Shown here: piece by piece, positions 1 through 13,879 of the stretch | Numbering within the stretch: position 1 is the first letter of the stretch | How the letters are laid out: each line of letters opens with the position of its first letter | Assembly (NCBI GenBank): GCA_949361645.1 | Contig: OX442415.1 | Coordinates: forward strand, 11,756,745 to 11,820,744 | DNA: 64,000 nucleotides | Reading direction: 5' to 3' | Source: Spongilla lacustris | Taxonomy: Eukaryota; Porifera; Demospongiae; Spongillida; Spongillidae | Notes under the pieces: model-generated | What the model saw: the letters and a program-made list of their open reading frames with translations, nothing else | The model's database searches: none | Told to the model about the DNA's origin: nothing | Made by a program: the position numbers and the translations under genes

Positions 1-376
1 GCACGAGGCTTGGGAAGGCCATAAGTTTGGGCACGAGGCTTGGGAAGGCCATAAGACTGGGCACGAGGCTTGGGAAGGCCATAAGACTGGGCACGAGGCT
101 TGGGAAGGCCATAAGACTGGGCACGAGGCTTGGGAAGGCCATAAGACTGGGCACGAGGCTTGGGAAGGCCATAAGACTGGGCACAAGGCTTGGGAAGGCC
201 ATAAGACTGGGCACGAGGCTTGGGAAGGCCATAAGACTGGGCACGAGGCTTGGGAAGGCCATAAGACTGGGCACGAGGCTTGGGAAGGCCATAAGACTGG
301 GCACAAGGCTTGGGAAGGCCATAAGACTGGGCACGAGGCTTGGGAAGGCCATAAGACTGGGCACGAGGCTTGGGAA
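1..376. repeat. 30-bp minisatellite, about 12.5 copies
   Basis: The unit GCACGAGGCTTGGGAAGGCC plus ATAAGACTGG repeats head to tail with very few substitutions (GCACAAGG variants in two copies). It has no stop codon in several frames, so the apparent Gly-Thr-Arg-Leu repeat protein is an artefact. The same unit recurs in four copies at 50580-50700, at the matching place in the second copy of the ankyrin gene. There it lies in the intron directly before an ankyrin exon. The array runs off the left edge, so its true length is unknown. Confidence 0.95.
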
Positions 377-538
377 CATTTATGATTCAAATGTAAAAAA
401 CTAACTTACACACATATTACCCCTTTACAGTCCTCCTCCCCTCCCTCCCCCTCTTCCCTCCCTCCCCCTCTTCCCTCCCTCCCCCTCTTCCTTCCCTCCC
501 TCCTCCCCTCCCTCCCTCCCTCATCCTACGTTCCTCAC

Positions 539-1600
<1,062 letters not shown>

Positions 1601-1626
1601 TTTCACACCGTCGCTGCGTTCAGATC

Positions 1627-1634
1627 ATATATAA
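1627..1634 (-). promoter_or_regulatory. Possible TATA box of ankyrin gene copy 1
   Basis: The minus strand reads TTATATAT about 27-34 bases before the ATG at 1600. If used, transcription would start almost at the ATG, giving a very short leader. A cap site or upstream non-coding exon cannot be checked here. Copy 2 lacks this sequence because homology between the copies ends inside codon 2-3. Confidence 0.3.
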
Positions 1635-1702
1635 CAGCTTAAATACGACTTTTGCGGTTTTCAGTAAAATGCAATGGCGCTCTGACAGTTCCTGGTCAAG
1701 AA

Positions 1703-1835
1703 CGTAGTTTAAAGGGGGGCACAGAGCATATTCACAGTCAATTTTCTCCATACATGGAATTATTGGGTGATAATTATGCCCGCGGTATATGGCGATAATT
1801 GTAGTGAATATGTTTCGTGCCCCACTTTAACTACG
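1703..1835. mobile_element. Small inverted-repeat MITE (about 133 bp)
   Basis: The left end CGTAGTTTAAAGGGGGGCAC and the right end GTGCCCCACTTTAACTACG are imperfect reverse complements. The match continues inward through CATATTCAC / GTGAATATG. There is no coding capacity. No clear target-site duplication is visible. It lies just upstream of ankyrin gene copy 1. Confidence 0.6.
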
Positions 1836-1960
1836 GCCCTGCTGGTTATTAATTATTCTGCCAACAGTTAGCTTGACAGAGCCTCACATACCGGGATTCT
1901 TACTAGAATTTTAAGAGCAGCTATAGACCGACATAAATAAGAAGCGTTATTTGCATTTAA

Positions 1961-2129
1961 GGTATACAAATCAATTATTGATTTCACAACGGAATTTGAA
2001 TCAATAGTTAAATCATATATATTTAATATCTATGGTTAAATCATGATTTGACAGTAGAGTGTGCTTGATTTGCGATTAATTTTACTGTCAAATCAATTGT
2101 GAATCAATAATTGATTTTTCTGTGGTACC
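1961..2129. repeat. AT-rich inverted repeat, MITE-like
   Basis: GGTATACAAATCAATTATTG at the left is matched in reverse complement by CAATAATTGATTTTTCTGTG then GGTACC at the right. The centre is AT-rich with further short palindromes (TTAAATCATGATTT). There is no coding capacity. It is followed at about 2200-2255 by GC-rich palindromic GGCCGGCCTGACAGGCC motifs. Confidence 0.5.
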
Positions 2130-2278
2130 CCGGTCCCGGTAAGTCAATGCAGGTTCGAATTAAGTTCTAGCTTGCCAGTACGTGTATACAGGGTTGCCGA
2201 AGGCCAGCCGGCCTGTCAGGCCGGCCTGACAGGCCAGGGGTCTAGTCTATCAGGCCGGACCACGCCCACCCTAAGAGA

Positions 2279-3363
2279 TTAATAACCTTACGGAACGGGA
2301 TTGGAAACGCAATACACCAATTGTTTCGTTCGCGTATGACGTAATTATAATCTACAGGCACTGAATGGTTGCTTTCCCAAGAACACCATTTATATAGAGC
2401 AGCGGAAGGGTTGCAGACAGAGAGTCGGGCTTGACCTGCTAACCTTAGACAAAGCCCTCTTTCAACACACTATAAGGATGCTTCCCATGCCCCATCTAAG
2501 CTGGAAGGGTGGTGCACGACCATTCGCCCTTCATCAAAACATTAAACATCGTTTACTGCCTAAACAAAATCACTTAAAAGCATACCAAAATAACTTACCT
2601 GGAGGAAGAAGTGTCTGCACAACAGTAATTTGACTAAGTTGCTGCTCTAGATGGTGCCTAGTTCTCCTGGCTTTCATGCAGATGTCAATGTCAATGGAGA
2701 CAATCAGGTTAGTGCATTGGCATTCTTGCCTTTAGTTAAGCTTCTTTGACAACCTCCCTTGTCGAAACATTTTCTAAATAAAAAAATTTGCTCGCATATC
2801 GAGGGGTGTAAGTTAGCTATATCACTAAGTAAAGAGATTTTGCAATTATTCCACGTACCCCATCCACCTTCCTTCTTCTTATAAAACTACGTTTGGGGCC
2901 GTAAAGGTACAAAGGCTGTCAAATGGCGGGAGGTATTTTGCGTTTGAAACTATTGATCTTTACGATTATAAAACTGGTTGTCTTGAAACCACCACTATAC
3001 GTACCCATATATTAACTGTGCTTGCTCTGACGCTATCTTTCGTTGCCTGATCATGCTGCCTGTTGCCACAGTGGTTGACACAAAAATTGTACTTAGATTT
3101 CGTACCGCTTATCGCGCGCTTTTGTCATCGTACACAGCCCTAAGTTTAAAAGATAAAGAACCAACCACGAGGGTAGAAAACCACGGTAACCACCTATAGG
3201 AAGTTTAGGAAATCATCATCTCCTTGTGATGCCTCTGTTTTGACTTGCTTCTTCACTGCCTCTATGAGCAAACGTAATTAGTATATCATGCGAAATTATG
3301 ATGACATATTGCGTTGAATGAGAATGGTATAGCGTTTCCAATCCCGTTCCGTAAGGTTATTAA
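2279..3363. mobile_element. Non-coding element with perfect 32-bp inverted ends
   Basis: Bases 2279-2310 and 3332-3363 are exact reverse complements over 32 bases (core TTACGGAACGGGATTGG). Similarity fades outward, with CGCCCACC on one side and GGCGGGC on the other. The 1-kb interior has no credible open frame. This fits a non-autonomous DNA transposon, but no target-site duplication could be fixed, so the superfamily is unknown. No gene is seen between it and 4370. Confidence 0.65.
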
Positions 3364-4374
3364 TTATATTCTATAGTTAGGCGGGCAAAACCCAGTTATC
3401 AACTATTATTACTTTTTATTGACGTCAAATGGTGTCCTACATTCCTAATTTAATTTTATATTTAGCAATAGTATTGTAATTTCTTATTACTGAGGATATG
3501 GTGCAACCAATAAATACGAAGTACTGAAATAACTTTACACATTCACCAAATGCACGATTGTAAATCATTCATAATTAATAACTGACAAAAGCAGCAGAAT
3601 ATCAAATACATTGTATACATGTGTATCAGGACCTACGTTAGTAGGTCCTATGTAGGATTTGAAGTGTGATGAATACGATTAGCAAAATACCCGATTCCAC
3701 TATTAATTGCCGACGCACCGTAGAATCAGTTGGCCTTTAGCGAGCGTATTTGGATACAGCCGTCGAATACCTACAATGTAGTAAAACTGCCGACGCGTAG
3801 AAAGCTCAGACAACGGAGATAACGCTCTCTCATTTCCACACTCGACCTAAAAACGATTCCTTCTTCCGGATCTGATAAGATAAGATTCACTCGGATAAGA
3901 GGTTTTTTGAACTGTATCTTTGTCACGATTGAAGCGTAATGTTAGCCATTATGCGGAAGCACTAGAACTAACAAGTTAGAAACTTACTGCCGAGTTGGAT
4001 TTGTTTTATTATTTTCGTAAGGGGAGTTATGCTTGACACAAATTCGATCTTTAGCAACTTAGTTTTGTTAGCAATAGCCCACAACAGATTTTATCGGCCC
4101 TTGGAAGCTATAAAGTGGTTGAACATGTGTTTCGGGCGAGTGTTTGCAGCTGCAGTCACGTTGATCGCAAAGAGAAAAAAATAGTGCAAAGAATATTGCC
4201 AGTTGCCAGTTAAATTATGACACTGACAGTTGTGGTTGTGCTGACGAGTCGCGCGATGAAGCTCCAAAAAACCTTTCACGTGAAAAAAAAAAAAAGAACA
4301 ACTGGACGCTACAAAGCGGGTTAAGCCGATCCCGAAAGTAAGAAGGATCCATAGTCTAGCATGAAGGCTGTACG

Positions 4375-4417
4375 CAGGGGCGGATACAGGAAATTTTAAA
4401 GGGGGGGGGGGGGGGGG
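4375..4417. repeat. Terminus of the 'CAGGGGCGGAT + poly-G' repeat family
   Basis: CAGGGGCGGATACAGG is followed by AAATTTTAAA and a run of 17 G. The same CAGGGGCGGAT end next to a homopolymer recurs at 20035 (reverse), 32167, 33324 (reverse), 43813 and 44761 (reverse), so this is a mobile-element terminus. Only one end is evident here; the gypsy LTR begins 115 bp downstream. Confidence 0.6.
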
Positions 4418-4532
4418 CACGGTTAATAAAAGTTATTAAAAAGTGGGAGTGGACCCCCAGAAGGGGGTGGGTGCGGGAGGGGGATATGCCCCCTCCCGCG
4501 CGAAGCGCGAAAGCTTTTGATATACTATCAAG

Positions 4533-4713
4533 TGTAGCGCTATTGCCGAGTGAGTCTTATAGCAAATCACAGCAATTGTATAATTATCAGCAGACTCTAT
4601 AAAAGGGCAATAATAGGGTTTATACCTGTATACATTTAGCGTAGGGCTGCACAGCTAAACACCCACGCATACGTAGATACACCAAAAATATATGTCCATA
4701 TAGCATCGCTACA
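4533..4713 (-). repeat. 3' LTR of the gypsy element
   Basis: This 181-bp direct repeat of 17214-17396 is bounded by TGTAGCG...CGCTACA in element orientation. It differs from the other LTR mainly at one short block, where one has an ACCTG insertion and the other has a CCAGCGCATG block. It is short for a gypsy LTR. Confidence 0.9.
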
Positions 4714-4725
4714 CTATCTCCTTTT
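4714..4725 (-). promoter_or_regulatory. Polypurine tract of the gypsy element
   Basis: In element orientation AAAAGGAGATAG directly precedes the TG of the 3' LTR. This is the expected place and composition for the plus-strand primer of an LTR retrotransposon. It lies about 30 bp past the pol stop codon. Confidence 0.75.
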
Positions 4726-4753
4726 GCAAAGAGGCACTCTCATCACCGAAGCT

Positions 4754-7700
4754 TCACCAACCAGAATACCAGCCATAACGGGAGGGGGCATGACGTGTCC
4801 GTTTTGGGTAGCGGTCTTGTGCAGGGGGCGATTGGCGTATCCGTTTCTGAGGTCTCGACATCGGGCTCTTTGTTGTCACGGTCTCTGACTGAGAAACTGT
4901 GCCATCAGAATTGATACCAGATGGTGTGCTGTTTAGAAGTCCCGCGTCACCTGGTGCAGTTTCTTCTGTATTTGTCTGTCCATCAGTAGCAGGGGTCTGT
5001 TCAGTGGGCGTGTCGACTGCCGGCTCCTGCAAGGTACCAGGTTGGTCCGCCTTACGAGTCACATTTGTCTCTGTGGAATCCACCATGACGTCATGATCAT
5101 CATCTTCAAAGAACTGAAGATCACTCCCAGGAAACTGAACAGGCTGCTCATTCACATCAGAATTGTGCAAATCCTCCACCACTGGTTTCATCCGTATGTC
5201 GGCTGGGCAAGGCTTCAACCGATCGAAGTGTACTACGACTCTCTTTCGTGAGCCAGGGCGTTTATCTTGGATCCTATACACAACAGACGATAGCTTTTTA
5301 ATGATTTTAAATGGGCCAGTCCACGGGCAGTGTAGCTTTCTTGATCTCCCCCTCGGCACCACCGGGTTGTTGAGCCACACCAAATCTCCAACCTCGTACT
5401 CTTGACCGTGCACTCTTCTGTTGTACAGTTCTTCTGATCTCATTGCTGTTGCCTGCATGTGTTTTCGGGCCTTCGTATAAGCACTTTCCAGTGTATCTTT
5501 TAATGTCTTTACATACTGATGAGGTAGCACGGGTTCTGTTGGACAAGAGCCATACATAATATCCACAGGAAGTCTTGCAAGGCGACCGAACATTAAGTAG
5601 AACGGTGTATAACCTGTGGACGGTTGAACAGATGTATTGTAGGCCATACAGACCTTCCTGAGGTGCTGTTCCCAATTGCTCGGGTCTTCCTCTACAGTAC
5701 TAGCAAGCATGGCTAGCATCGTGCGATTAAATCGTTCAACAAGTCCGTCCGATTGGGGGTGGTAGGGTGTAGTGCGTGTTTTGTCGATCTGCAGCAAACG
5801 ACACACTTCCTGCATCACGTTGGCCTCAAACTGCCTCCCCTGGTCCGAGTGCAGCTGCTCTGGAACTGAAAACCTGCAAAAGAACTCATCGACCAGTTTA
5901 TTTGCCACGCGGTCACCGCCTCTTGATTGGGGATCGCGTAAGCCTCGACCCATCTGGTAAAATAATCAGACGCCACCAGGATGTAAGTGTTTTCAGTTTT
6001 AGAAGGGGTCAATGGTCCAACAATATCGACCGCAACCAGCTGCAACGGGTACCCTGCTGTCACACTCTGAAGCGGGGCTCTGCTCTTGCGAGAGGGATTC
6101 TTTCTTGCTGCACAAGTTGGACACGTCTTGCACCATTCCACAGCATCTTCCGAATATCCGGGCCAGTATAGAACCTCTCACGCAATCGATTCAGGGTTTT
6201 TGCTTCTCCCAGATGCCCACCAAATGCCCCTTCGTGCAGCTGTTTCAGTATCTGGCACCTGGCTGCATGCCTTCGGAACCACGACTTGTACGTTAGAACT
6301 TCCTTTCATCTTCATGATACCTGTACAGAATTCCATTCTTGAACAACAACTGTTCCCACTGTTGTACGAGCTGGTTAAATTCCCTGCTTATACCCTTGCA
6401 GAAACTGGTATCAGGTACCTTTCTCGAAATCACCGACTGAAGAATAGGTCCAACGTCTTCGTCAGCACCCTGGAGCTCTCGTATATTGCTGAGCCGTTCT
6501 TTGCTGGCCTGGACGGTACAGGCTTTGGCACCGTCGCTGCAAGAAAACTGGGAGGGAGGCTTTATCTTTCGAGGACATTCACTCTTGTCTGCCTTTTGCA
6601 GGCGAGATAAGGCATCTGCATTTTGGTGGCACTTTCCCCTGCGATGCACCACCTCGACGTCGAATTCTTGGATTTGTTCCAGCCATCGTGCCAGTTGCCC
6701 CTCATGCAGGCTCCTTCATGCTGTAAATCCACTGTAGAGAGCTGTGATCTGTTCGAAGTATAAAATGGTGGCCTAACAGGTAAGGCCTGAAATGTCTCAT
6801 AAAGGTAACCACTGCCAATAATTCTTTCCTGGTTACGCAGTACTTTCGTTCAGCCTTACTGAGCGTGCGACTAGCATATGCCACCACCCTCTCCAAGCCG
6901 TCGTGTTCTTGCGATAAAACTGCTCCAATTCCGGTCTCACAAGCATCTGTATCAAGGAGAAATATTTTACTGAAATCTGGAAATGCGAGAATGGGGGCAG
7001 CAACCAGCCTAGATCTCAGTTCCTGAAAGGAAATAGAACACTCTTTCGACCAATCGAACTCACGTCCTCGTTCAGTGAGCTGGTAAAGGGGCTTTGCAAT
7101 GGTAGCAAAATTCTGGATGTAATTTCTATAATATCCTACCAGACCCAGGAACTGCTGAACGTCGCGTCCCGAGGTAGGAACCGGCCACTTCGACACAGCG
7201 TTAACCTTCTCAGGATCGGTGTGAATTCCATCTCTCGTAACGACATGACCAAGATACACAACTTTATCCTGGAACAGTGAACATTTTGAAGGTTTTAGCT
7301 TCAGTCCTGCCCGACGCAGTCTCTCTAACACAAGTTTCAGGTTTTGAAGATGACGCTCGAAGGTTTTTCCCATGATGACTATATCGTCAATGTAGACGAG
7401 GCAGCGTTCCCACTGGATACCAGAGAGCACCAGGTCCATCAACCTTTGGAACACTGCAGGGGCATTACACAATCCAAAAGGCATAACTTTAAATTCAAAA
7501 AGTCCCTCCCTGGTACAGAATGCAGTTTTGTGCCGATCTTTCTCTTCTACCTCCACCTGCCAGTAGCCGCATAGGAGATCCAAAGTGGAGAACCACTTTG
7601 ACCCACTCAATGCTTCCAAGGTATCGTCCACTCTTGGGAGGGGGTAGGCATCTTTCCGGGTGACAGAATTCAACTTGCGGTAATCGATGCAGAACCGGAG

Positions 7701-8124
7701 AGATCCATCCTTTTTCGGGATTAGAATTATTGGAGATGCCCAGGGACTTGATGATGGTTGGATGATATCCTTCTGCATGGAGCATATCATCGATCATCTT
7801 TTTTGCTTGCTCTCTCCGAAATGGTGGAACCCTTCTGCACTGCTGCCGAATGGGGTGACTGGTACCTGTATCGATGGAATGCTTAACAACACCTGTGCGA
7901 CCCATATCATCACTGCTCTCAGCAAAAACATCTGCAAATTCTACTAGCAACTCATACAACCGGTTTTTCTCTTCAGATGTCAAGTCACCAGCACTTCTAT
8001 CAGCCATATCATGCAGCAAACCACGCTTACATGACGAGACTTCAAATTCTGCTGGTACATTGCTGCTATCTTCCCTTACTGGTGCTACATATGGAGAAAT
8101 GGCCCATACATAGGCGGTCATCAT
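4754..8124 (-). pseudogene. pol: Gypsy pol: reverse transcriptase, RNase H, integrase (frameshifted)
   Basis: Reverse transcriptase (about 8000-7100) shows FCIDYRKLN, FSTLDL and the catalytic YIDD box (LVYIDDIVIMG). RNase H follows with LLDTDACETGIGAVLSQ and RTDHSSLQWIY. Integrase (about 6150-4754) shows the DDE triad in VDIVGPL, HSDQG and DGLVERFNR, then a GPY/F-type module (WTGPFKIIKKL, VVHFDRLKPC). The polar C-terminal tail ends at a stop at 4754. Reading needs frame changes near 7750, 6705, 6290 and 5950, so the copy is broken. The shifts look like single- or few-base indels, so base-calling error in long reads is possible. The protein upstream of 8124 is cut by the insertion and resumes at 15549. 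Confidence 0.88.
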
Positions 8125-8549
8125 GCTTTTATTTTTAAATTGAATTTTAAACACATTTATAATTTAGTATAAATCGGTCTGATTGTGAATCTGTGTTTTA
8201 TATAATTATGACATGAACCATTCGTGTAGTAAAATCAAGACAAAAAATTAATTTCTACCGCGCATAATTTATTCATAAACAATATGTCATAACGTAATAC
8301 CTTGCGTCATCTGGGATTAAGTTACAGTTATTGCGTACGTTGCAACTAGTTAACTGTTAATTGCAGATGAATTATTAAGGATAATACACAATCGTAGCTT
8401 TGGATATGTGGAGGCAGCAATAAACGGATTGCCCTGCATGATTTCAACTTCTGAGATTCAAGTGTTTTGGTGAGTATACTGTGTGAATTTAGTATGTGCA
8501 GAACAGGCATATATTCGATGCAGTGAAGGGGGAGGAGATATGGCCTTCT

Positions 8550-9416
8550 CCCTATACTAGTACTGTATGGAATTCGCCCTGTACTGTTGGCCTTCTCCCG
8601 GACCGTTAATTGCCCGTCTCCTTATACTGTTGGTCTTCTTCCTGTAGTGTTAGACTGGTGGCCTTCTCGCTATACTGTTGGCCTTCTCCCTATACTGTTG
8701 GCCTTCTCGCTATACAGTTGGCCTTCTCCCTATACTGTTGGCCTTCTCCCTATACTGTTAGCCTTCTCCCTATATACTCTTGGCCTTCTCCCTATACTGT
8801 TGGCCTTCTCCCTATACTGTTGGCCTTCTCCCTGTACTGTTGGCCTTCTTCCTATGCTGGTGGCCTTCTCTTTATAATAAGCTGCGCTTATACTGTTGGC
8901 CTTCTCCCTATACTGTTGGCCTTCTCTCTATACTGTTGGCCTTCTCCCTATACTGTTGGCCTTCTCCCTATACTGTTGGCCTTCTCCCTATACTGTTGGC
9001 CTGCTCCCTATATACTCTTGGCCTTCTTTCTATACTGTTGGCCTTCTCTTTATAATAAGCTGCGCTTATACTGTTGGCCTTCTCCCTATACTGTTGGCCT
9101 TCTCTCTATACTGTTAGCCTTCTCCCTATATACTGTTGGCCTTCTCCCTATACTGTTGGCCTTCTCCCTATACTGTTGGCCTTCTCCCTATACTGTTGGC
9201 CTGCTTCCTATATACTCTTGGCCTTCTCTCTATACTGTTGACCCTTCTCCCTATATGGTTGACCTTATCCCTATACAGTTGGCCGTCTCCCTATGCTGTT
9301 GGCTTTCTCCCTATACTGTTGACTTTCTACCTACATGTGTACTGTCGGCCTTATCCCTATACTATTTCCTATACAGTTGGCCTTCTCCCTATACTATTGG
9401 CTTTCTCCCTATATGA
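8550..9416 (+). repeat. 20-bp minisatellite (GGCCTTCTCCCTATACTGTT), about 40 copies
   Basis: The unit repeats with substitutions and 2-bp variants (CTATATACTCTT). It includes an internal larger repeat, since a block with TTTATAATAAGCTGCGC occurs twice about 175 bp apart. Open frames across it (LLPILLAFSLYCWPSP-like) are by-products. Six diverged units reappear at about 10966-11068. It lies in the segment inserted into gypsy pol. Confidence 0.93.
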
Positions 9417-9749
9417 ACCACTGAGCATTGTTCATTTGTGTAGCATCTCTGTCCCTTTGTTTACCATGTGTATAGCTGACCTGTGGGACACACACACCAC
9501 ACACGTGCATGGACACTTCCAGCAAGTCACGCACGCTCAGTTACAGTGTGGACACTCAATGTAGTAGCTCTATATTCACAAGTGTCTCCATCATGTGCAC
9601 ACTACACACGCTGATGTAGAGCTGTGTATTGTGTGCTTCAAACATGGGCACACACACCAATGATGTCCACACATATACCTGTACACAGTGGTACTTACAT
9701 GTACATCCATATACATCAGATATAAATAATAATAATTTGGATACAAACA

Positions 9750-9755
9750 CACACG

Positions 9756-9815
<60 letters not shown>
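9750..9815. repeat. (CA)n microsatellite
   Basis: An almost pure CA dinucleotide run ends in ACAG, directly before the exon-like island at 9817-9911. Confidence 0.95.
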
Positions 9816-9816
<1 letters not shown>

Positions 9817-9818
<2 letters not shown>

Positions 9819-9911
9819 ATTGCTGTACAACCACAACAAGACACAACAATCTACCAGGAGAGAGCTACCATACTACTGGAGGAGCAGAGGATCAATGAAG
9901 ACCTACTACAT
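9817..9911 (+). other. Exon-like island, product unknown
   Basis: A stop-free 95-base stretch follows an AG after the CA run and ends before GTAACT. In frame it reads ATIYQERATILLEEQRIN-like charged, helix-prone sequence (residues IAVQPQQDTTIYQER and onward to NEDLLH). I recognise no family. The phase does not match the next island at 12220, so at least one exon would be missing. It could also be a chance open stretch in a repetitive region. Confidence 0.28.
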
Positions 9912-10965
9912 GTAACTGCAGTACTACAAACCAAAGTATTTACTGGTCTGGCTACTTCCCCAGTCCTTTGAACACAGTGACGACAGATAACAGGTGTGTG
10001 AATGGCTGTTTGGGGGCTATTGTGATGGTGGTTACATGCACTAGAGTACGCATGGTATTTTTGGACATGCTAATTTTTCTTTGCATGCATTGGTGTTGAG
10101 AACACTTCCTCACTCCCCTGGAGGGGTGTTGGTGGTGTCATTGGATCACCTCTCCAAATCCCCCAGAAAGGGGGGAGGTATCCTTTGTACACATACAATG
10201 CATCACTTGGGTGACGGCTCCATCAGAAGTCTTTGAACATGCATGTTAAAGTACTTCTGTTTAAGGGCCTGGAGAGGTACATTAACTTGTACATGTACTC
10301 TTTGTTACATGTACTATTGTCTATCTTTATAGACACCATCTACTGTTACATAATCCTGTACCTAGTATATGTACCCAGGACTAATTTCTCATCTGGTGGC
10401 TACCAGATACAGGTATAAACCCTAACCCTGACTACCTACACAAAAGTTCTGGTAAATTTAATATTACTACATTTGCATATGAGGCTGTGCTTTAAAAGGC
10501 TACCATGCGCTATATTCATTTGAGTTGCATGCAACATGTTACCTACATGTACGTGTGGTAACCTTAACCCTTCTATACATGTATGTAGCCAAGTCATCGT
10601 ATGCCCTTCATGCAACTTTTTTGGCTGTAGGTCACTACATGTACATGCAGTGGTACTTCAAAGATAGGTAGTGATTTTAGTGGTTACCTAAGTTTTGCAA
10701 AGCAACCACATCCATTGTGTGGACAAGGAAACCACAAGCCAGCCTTAAGCTGGTTTTGGCCCCTACTGGCCTAACAAGGGATAATGGTTCTGGGGCTATG
10801 CCAAAGCTTCATACATGTAGGTTGGCCCATGCCCATTTAGTGTTTGCATTAGTTATCACAAATAGAATAACCTTATGGGCCCACTTCGTACATACATATA
10901 TGGACACACCTCCCTTGACTACTTACATGTACATGTACATGTTATATACTATACTGTTGGTCAGT

Positions 10966-11068
10966 TGGCCTTCTCCCTATACAGTGGCCTTCTCCCTATA
11001 CAGTGGCCTTCTCCCTATACAGTTGGCCTTCTCCCTATAGGTGGCCTTCTCCCTATATTGTTGGCCTT
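10966..11068 (+). repeat. Diverged units of the 20-bp minisatellite
   Basis: GGCCTTCTCCCTATACAGT repeats about six times, clearly related to the 8550-9416 array 1.5 kb upstream. The surrounding sequence to about 12000 is non-coding and rich in TACATGTACATG motifs. Confidence 0.85.
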
Positions 11069-11499
11069 CCCTAAAGGTTTTCATTTTTAGTATGCACGGC
11101 ATTACATGTAGTACCTTGCTCTCATTACTGTCAACAGTAAGGCTCTCAACTGTAGTACTCCAAGCCTAGCTGGCAACAAGTAGACAGGCAATAGAATAAC
11201 CCTGGGGCTCACCAAAAATGTACATACATGTATGGACACAAGTAGTAGTGCTGCACATCTGTTAACATACTATGAACTTCCAGGACACAGCTTTTCCCTA
11301 GGACAACCAGCAAAACCAGGCCTAGGGGTTGTATTTGCACAAAGATGCATGGCATTGTGCATGAGATTATTCACTGTATGTACATGTACAGACCTAGACC
11401 TTTTATCAGCACAGTCTGGCCACACAACAAAATTCATAACATTGGGCCTTTGTTACTTTGTACAAACATTGAAATAAGATAGGATCAGCAGGTGTTTAT

Positions 11500-11500
<1 letters not shown>

Positions 11501-11553
<53 letters not shown>

Positions 11554-11568
11554 TCACACACACACACA

Positions 11569-11607
<39 letters not shown>

Positions 11608-11622
11608 TCACACACACACACA

Positions 11623-11661
<39 letters not shown>
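11501..11661. repeat. (CA)n with interspersed TTCACA
   Basis: CA dinucleotides are interrupted at regular intervals by ATTCACACACA blocks, forming a larger period. Opposite-strand Cys-Val open frames here are artefacts. Confidence 0.95.
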
Positions 11662-11663
<2 letters not shown>

Positions 11664-12219
11664 CAGCTGAACGTGGGGGAGGAGGAGGCAGGAATAGGCA
11701 ACATCTGCCAGTATCACTTACGGTTTCCAGTCATGCATTTGCTACAGATGTTACGTGTACAAGAAGCACACCATTACATGCATGTACTTCCTATAACACC
11801 AGGGATTTACCGTACCTACCCCCTGGTGTACACGTGGCATGTCACTTGCTGTTCTGTCAATTAATCCAGGGTGCCATTTAACTGTACATATGAAGGGAAG
11901 ACTTCCTACAATAATACTGCAGCAATGGAAGTAGAACATCATAACACAAACTTTCATGAATCCCTCAATTGTATTTAGCCAGTCAGACACTCAATGTTTT
12001 GGCATATACAAACTGCCACCACAACCTGTACAAAAAAAAACAAATAATACTTTCTCTTTTCCTCCTCCATTCAATTTCCTTACCTCCCCTTCCATCTCCC
12101 TCCCTCCTCATCCCGTCAATTTTCCTACCTCCCCCTCCCTCCCATCACTCTCGCTCCTCCTCTCTCCTTTCCTCCCCTTATCCCCATTCACCCCGCTGGC
12201 CCCGGCTCTCATCTTATAG

Positions 12220-12481
12220 CGCATGTCAAATGAAGTACTATCAGACTGAAAGGATTGTGTATGAAAGGAAAAAGGTAAGCTAGCTGGGTTTGTTTGTAAA
12301 AAACAAAATAAAACTGAATAATACCATGCTTTCCAGTGTTGTAAAGTGGAAGACACTTATATTGGGTTGAAGAAAAGGACGTAAGTTAACCTGTTCTCTT
12401 CTACAGTATGCAATATGTGTGTTCAGGTGTATTCTAGTAATCACTGCATTTTTATTTCAGGGAGTTCAAGTGTCAGCTTAA
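12220..12481 (+). other. Two exon-like islands forming a possible gene 3' end
   Basis: Bases 12220-12274 follow a strong 160-bp pyrimidine tract ending CTTATAG and stop before GTAAGC. They read ACQMKYYQTERIVYERKK. Bases 12461-12481 follow TTTATTTCAG and add GVQVSA then TAA, in phase. The splice signals are good and the phase agrees, so this may be the last two exons of a host gene carried in the inserted segment. The family is not recognised and upstream exons are uncertain. Confidence 0.35.
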
Positions 12482-13261
12482 ATTAATTTTTTACATACAA
12501 CGCTCACTAGCTGCAGGAACAATCAGAAGGAACAGTGCATGTGCATGGATGTCACTATGGATGTAATGTAGCATTACTGTTGTGTTAATTTAACTGCAGG
12601 TGTCACAACAAAGCACTGTTGTACATGTACATGTGATCATGTTTCAAAAGATTCAACCACATGCAATGGCGTCCTAGGCTGGTTTGTTTCTCAGACACTC
12701 GATACCTCAGGATGCACTCGGATAGCTCACAACATCAACAACCATTCATTCATTATACTGAATCATACACGTAATCACATGCACACACATCCTATTTATC
12801 TCTAATCACTGAATGTTTCCAGACATCACAGTTCCTCCCCATTTCACACTGGTGACAGACCACCATCCCTTGTTGTCCATTCTCAACCCTGAAAAGGGAT
12901 TACCAGCAGTGACAGCAGCACGGTTGCATTGGTATATGCGGTAGGCTAGCCCTATCTTGATATCAGGTACAAGAGTACCACTCAGCACACAAATGCTGAT
13001 GCACTTTCACGTCTCCCAGTGGTGGCCAACATGCTGATGGCACAAATGGACGAGGAGGAAGGAGGGACATTCCCAACTACAAACCCTCCTGGTCGCAGTG
13101 GCAGAATTACGAAGAACAACAACAATTAAGGGACCTGGTGTTAGCAAGGGTGTTTCAGTCTATTCAGGAGGGATGGCCACCCAAAACTACAGAAGAGGTC
13201 CGGTTATAAAGCCATGCTTTGAGTAGAGACATGAACTATACATGTACAGCAGTACAATCCT

Positions 13262-13800
13262 GTGAAAGGGTACAGGGAGAGGTATAGGCATGTACCACTG
13301 TTCATGGAGGGGTACAGGCCTGCTCAGGGATACAGGCATGTTCAAGGAGGGGTACAGGGATACAAGCCTGGACAGGGGTACAGGCCTGTACTGGCGGGGG
13401 GGCGGGGGGGGGGGGGGGGGGGGGGGTTTACAGGACTGTACAGTGGGTACAGGCTTGTACAGGGGTAAAGGCGTGTACATGCAGGGAGGGGTACAAGCCT
13501 GGACAGGGGTACAGGCCTGTACTGGGGTGGGTGGGGGGTACAGGACTGTACGAGGGTACAGGCTTGTACAGGGGTGCAGGCCTGTACAAGGGTAATGGCG
13601 TGTACAGGGAGGGGTAGTGGCCTGGACAGGGGTACAGGCCTGTACTTGGGGGGGGGGGGGGGGGGGGGTGTACAGGACTGTACAAGGGTACAGGCTTGTA
13701 CAGGGGTGCAGGCCTGTACAAGGGTAATGGCGTGTACAGGGAGGGGTAGTGGCCTGTACAGTGGTACAGGCCTATAAAATTGTACAGGCCTGTACGATTT
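13262..13800 (+). repeat. G-rich minisatellite (ACAGGCCTGTACAGGGGT-like)
   Basis: Irregular 12-25-bp units of ACAGGCCTGTACAGGGGTAC occur, many of them self-complementary (CAGGCCTG, GTACAGGCCTGTAC). Two long poly-G runs interrupt them at about 13396-13426 and 13648-13668. There is no coding content on either strand. Confidence 0.85.
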
Positions 13801-13879
13801 GGGGTACAACCAATTGTATTGATACATAGCAGTTGTTCATTCATGATGAACTCCACATACATATAGGTTTACCCATTGT